Assembly (NCBI RefSeq): GCF_000196115.1
Contig: NC_005027.1
Location: 2,170,001-2,234,000 of the forward strand
Origin: Rhodopirellula baltica SH 1
GTDB taxonomy: Bacteria > Planctomycetota > Planctomycetia > Pirellulales > Pirellulaceae
DNA: 64,000 bases
Direction of reading: 5' to 3'
Positions 61,701 through 64,000 of this stretch are shown here, piece after piece. Numbering within the stretch: position 1 is the first letter of the stretch; every line of letters starts with the position of its first letter. Below the pieces are notes generated by a model. The model was not told the origin of the DNA, searched no databases, and saw only the letters and a list, made by a program, of their open reading frames with translations. The position numbers and the translations under genes were made by a program.

Positions 61701-62815
61701 TCGATCAACAACCTCACGTGGGCTTTTACGTTCACTATCACGGAATGGGCCACAAGCATCGAACCGAGGCCATCCTTCGCCGGCTGCCGGTGCCCGCTTC
61801 GGTTGTTACCAGCCGAATTCATGACCTCGATTGGAGCGGACCGACGCTCGCAGACGTCATCGGCATCGATTGTGACAACGATCATGTTCCAGTACGTGGT
61901 ATGCAGCACGCACAGGATGTTTCCGCGTTGCACTACGCACCCCTGTGGACCGATTCCATCACCAAACGAGTCGCCCAGTACACGCGTTGGCTGGATGAGA
62001 CTCGACCGGATGTGATGGTGATCGATGTCTCCGCAGAAATATCGATGCTCACGCGTTTGGCGTCGATTCCGCAAATCGTGATGCGGCAACATGGGCGTCG
62101 CGACGACCCGGCTCATTTGGCAGCTTACGAAGCCGCACACTCACTGCTCGCACCATTTCCACAGTCGATGGAAGACGACATCACGCCCGATTTCGTACGA
62201 GAAAAAACGGTGTACCTGGACGGGTTTTGCCGTGAGCAAACGAATGAAACGTTGGACCCTACTCAAGAAACAATACAAATTCGCGAGCGGCCGATGATCG
62301 TGGTGATGTTTGGTCGAGGAGGAACGGGTGACGTTCACCAGCATTTGCGAGATGCGGCAACCATGGTTCCACACGCAGACTGGGTCGTTTTGGGAAAAGA
62401 CGACGATTCGAACGCCGAACGAACACCGTCGAATTTGTTCTTCGCCGGTTGGCAAGACAATCCTGGCAAATGGATCGCCAATGCCAGCGTCGTCGTCACT
62501 TCAGCGGGTCACAACAGCGTGATGGAACTCGGGCACGCACGGTGCCGATTCATTGCGATTGTAGAAGACCGTCCCTTCGAAGAACAAATTCGAAAAGCCA
62601 AAATTCTCAGCCGCGAGCGGTTGGCGATCGGACTGACAGGTTGGCCTGCATCAACCCGGTGGCCGGCTCTGATTGAGGAAGCAATGTTGTTGGATCCATC
62701 GCCATGGCGAGATGTCTTTGAACACGATGGAGCCTCCCAGGCGGCAGAGCATATTGCTCAAGTCGCTCGCTGGTCGCACGAAGCCAGAATGTCAGGGGAG
62801 TTGGTGACGCTATGA
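61697..62815 (+). CDS. GT-B fold glycosyltransferase (MurG/GT28-like)
   Basis: A 372-residue protein starting with GTG at 61697, overlapping the previous stop; the frame is open further upstream but that part lies inside the preceding gene. It has HVGFYVHYHGMGHKHRTEAILRRL at the N-terminus (the donor/acceptor glycine loop of GT28-type enzymes) and SVVVTSAGHNSVMELGHARCRFIAIVEDRPFEEQIRKA near the C-terminus (nucleotide-sugar site). The function is probably glycan assembly together with its two neighbours. Confidence 0.85.
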   Translation: MIDQQPHVGFYVHYHGMGHKHRTEAILRRLPVPASVVTSRIHDLDWSGPTLADVIGIDCDNDHVPVRGMQHAQDVSALHYAPLWTDSITKRVAQYTRWLDETRPDVMVIDVSAEISMLTRLASIPQIVMRQHGRRDDPAHLAAYEAAHSLLAPFPQSMEDDITPDFVREKTVYLDGFCREQTNETLDPTQETIQIRERPMIVVMFGRGGTGDVHQHLRDAATMVPHADWVVLGKDDDSNAERTPSNLFFAGWQDNPGKWIANASVVVTSAGHNSVMELGHARCRFIAIVEDRPFEEQIRKAKILSRERLAIGLTGWPASTRWPALIEEAMLLDPSPWRDVFEHDGASQAAEHIAQVARWSHEARMSGELVTL

Positions 62816-63672
62816 GAATCAGTGTTCTCACCATCGTTCGCGGACGCCAAGCACATCTCGAAAACCAACTGAAGGGATTGCTGCAATCAACCGTCTTGCC
62901 ACACGAATGGATCGTCGTCGGCATGAACCAGGAAGTCACACTGCCTGATTGCAAACGTTTTCCGATTCGTACATCTAGCGTTCATTATCTCACCGAGCCA
63001 CTTCCCTTGGCACAAGCCCGCAACCACGCGGCATCGCTATGCACGACGGACGGGATGGTGTTCTTGGACGTCGATTGCATTCCATCGCCCGACCTGATCG
63101 GAAAGATGGTGAATGCCATTCAAGCAGAAGACCGCTTGTGGATGGGACGTCCCCGCTACCTCCCTGCGGGAGCCGCCGACGGCGACTGGCAAATGGATCA
63201 ACTCCAACAGCAAGCTGTCGACCATCCTTTGCAACCACAACTCGGAGATCACGAACGACATAGCTCCGAACGATACGAAATGTTTTGGTCATTGTGCTTT
63301 GCAATCGGCCAGTCATCTTTCAAACGAATCGGAGGCTTTGATGACACGTTTGATGGCTACGGTGGCGAAGACACCGACTTCGCATTTTCTGCTAGGAATG
63401 CCGGTGTTCCATTTGGGTTCGTCAACGCAGTCGCCTATCACCAGCATCATTCGGTTTGCAAACCACCCCTGAACCATCTCAAGCCAATTGTCGAAAACGC
63501 TGAACGGTTTCGCCGCAAGTGGGGCGTATGGCCGATGGAATCCTGGCTCAACGCCTTTGCTGAACGAGAACTCATCGACTTCGACAAGGACGACGACTCA
63601 ATCGCAATCCATCGCCTGCCGACTGAATCGGAAATTCAAAAAGCAACGTCACTGACACCGGCCGGTTTTTGA
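62812..63672 (+). CDS. Glycosyltransferase family 2 protein
   Basis: A 286-residue GT-A enzyme with MRISVLTIVRGRQAHLENQLKGLLQ, the metal-binding acidic motif FLDVDCIP (DxD-like), and the later GFDDTFDGYGGEDTDFAFSARNAG that fits the galactosyltransferase-type C-terminal region of family 2. It overlaps the preceding gene as ATGA (62812-62815). This is the last of three coupled glycosyltransferases. Confidence 0.92.
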   Translation: MRISVLTIVRGRQAHLENQLKGLLQSTVLPHEWIVVGMNQEVTLPDCKRFPIRTSSVHYLTEPLPLAQARNHAASLCTTDGMVFLDVDCIPSPDLIGKMVNAIQAEDRLWMGRPRYLPAGAADGDWQMDQLQQQAVDHPLQPQLGDHERHSSERYEMFWSLCFAIGQSSFKRIGGFDDTFDGYGGEDTDFAFSARNAGVPFGFVNAVAYHQHHSVCKPPLNHLKPIVENAERFRRKWGVWPMESWLNAFAERELIDFDKDDDSIAIHRLPTESEIQKATSLTPAGF

Positions 63673-63916
63673 TCAAGCACCCAAGATTGAACAAGCGGAA
63701 CCAAGTGAACCGAGCGTTCCCTTGAATGGCTGAATGTCGGATGTGGTGGAGCCCATTCGTTTACACAATCTTCCCTGAGCTTTGTTCGCGCCCAAAGGTC
63801 GCGTTCCAAGATTCACCCTCCTGAACGCAAAGGTCATGCAGTTTCTAAGTGCTGTCCTGCCACGCGTTTGTCATCACCCTCCCTTGGGACGTTCGATTTA
63901 CAACTTGCGTATTCAA

Positions 63917-64000
63917 CTACTGTGGGTTGAACGTGTAGTTGTAGTCGGGGAGATCTTTGTCGTATTCCACGTTCGGTGGTTTCGGCACTCTTTTCCCGCT
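63917..64000 (-). CDS. C-terminal end of a gene entering from the right
   Basis: On the minus strand the last 84 bases read SGKRVPKPPNVEYDKDLPDYNYTFNPQ and stop at 63917-63919. The frame is open to the edge and has ordinary composition; the family cannot be told from 27 residues. Confidence 0.5.
   Translation of the reverse strand, partial: SGKRVPKPPNVEYDKDLPDYNYTFNPQ

Noticed and set aside
1-64000. CRISPR arrays, rRNA, tRNA genes, phage modules
   Set aside because: No regularly spaced repeats, no conserved rRNA segments or tRNA cloverleafs, and no phage structural or lysis genes were recognised on reading the sequence.

Overview
The window looks like a chromosome segment of a marine planctomycete of the Rhodopirellula / Pirellulaceae type. 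The evidence is a sigma factor / FecR-LamG / PSD1-cytochrome operon at the left edge, the GC-moderate codon usage, and scattered short palindromic repeats around many genes. No rRNA, tRNA, CRISPR array or phage module was seen.

Layout. 1-4172 (minus): ECF sigma factor, FecR-LamG protein and a PSD1-type cytochrome protein that runs off the edge. 4390-9545 (plus): PH-domain membrane protein, HrpA helicase and a VTT-domain membrane protein in a tight operon. 9546-13157: an uninterrupted MITE-like repeat, a secreted His/Asn/Asp-rich low-complexity protein with a clear terminator, an RDD membrane protein and a small membrane protein. 13505-43036 (minus): a 30 kb cluster of redox enzymes and hydrolases. 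43209-48530: a hypothetical gene, then an insertion-sequence scar with an IS3-family element, a frameshifted pseudogene, an IS66-family element and a small hypothetical gene. 48595-56467 (minus): a MacAB-like / metal-linked efflux operon interrupted by an IS4-family element. 56767-58249: a second, inverted copy of the same IS. 58606-60054 (minus): a MATE transporter. 60615-63672 (plus): three translationally coupled glycosyltransferase genes. A gene tail enters from the right edge.

The most notable part is the 13.5-43 kb cluster. It encodes a LodA-type quinone oxidase with its LodB flavoprotein, an animal-type haem peroxidase, a DyP peroxidase, a membrane lipoxygenase, a PvdP-like tyrosinase, two ferritin-like/beta-propeller fusions, a patatin lipase, a caspase-like peptidase, a matrixin, a trypsin-nuclease fusion, an alpha-carbonic anhydrase, and two protease-fold proteins whose catalytic residues are replaced. 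Five of the six intergenic gaps longer than 100 bp in this cluster carry the same direct repeat, read toward the genes as TTCCCAT-N4-TTCCGTA. Its half-sites are 11 bp apart, as in PhoB/OmpR-type boxes. This divides the cluster into five transcription units that probably form one regulon. A plausible but unproven reading is a coordinated oxidative and hydrolytic arsenal: LodA makes peroxide for the two peroxidases, patatin frees fatty acids for the lipoxygenase, and the proteases and nuclease attack or dismantle cells. Most of these proteins lack Sec signals, so whether they act inside the cell, after lysis, or outside is open.

A second structural finding is that both IS4 copies sit at exactly the same point of a 120-bp MITE-like repeat, in opposite orientation, with the same 8-bp duplication. 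This indicates a site-specific preference for a near-palindromic target.
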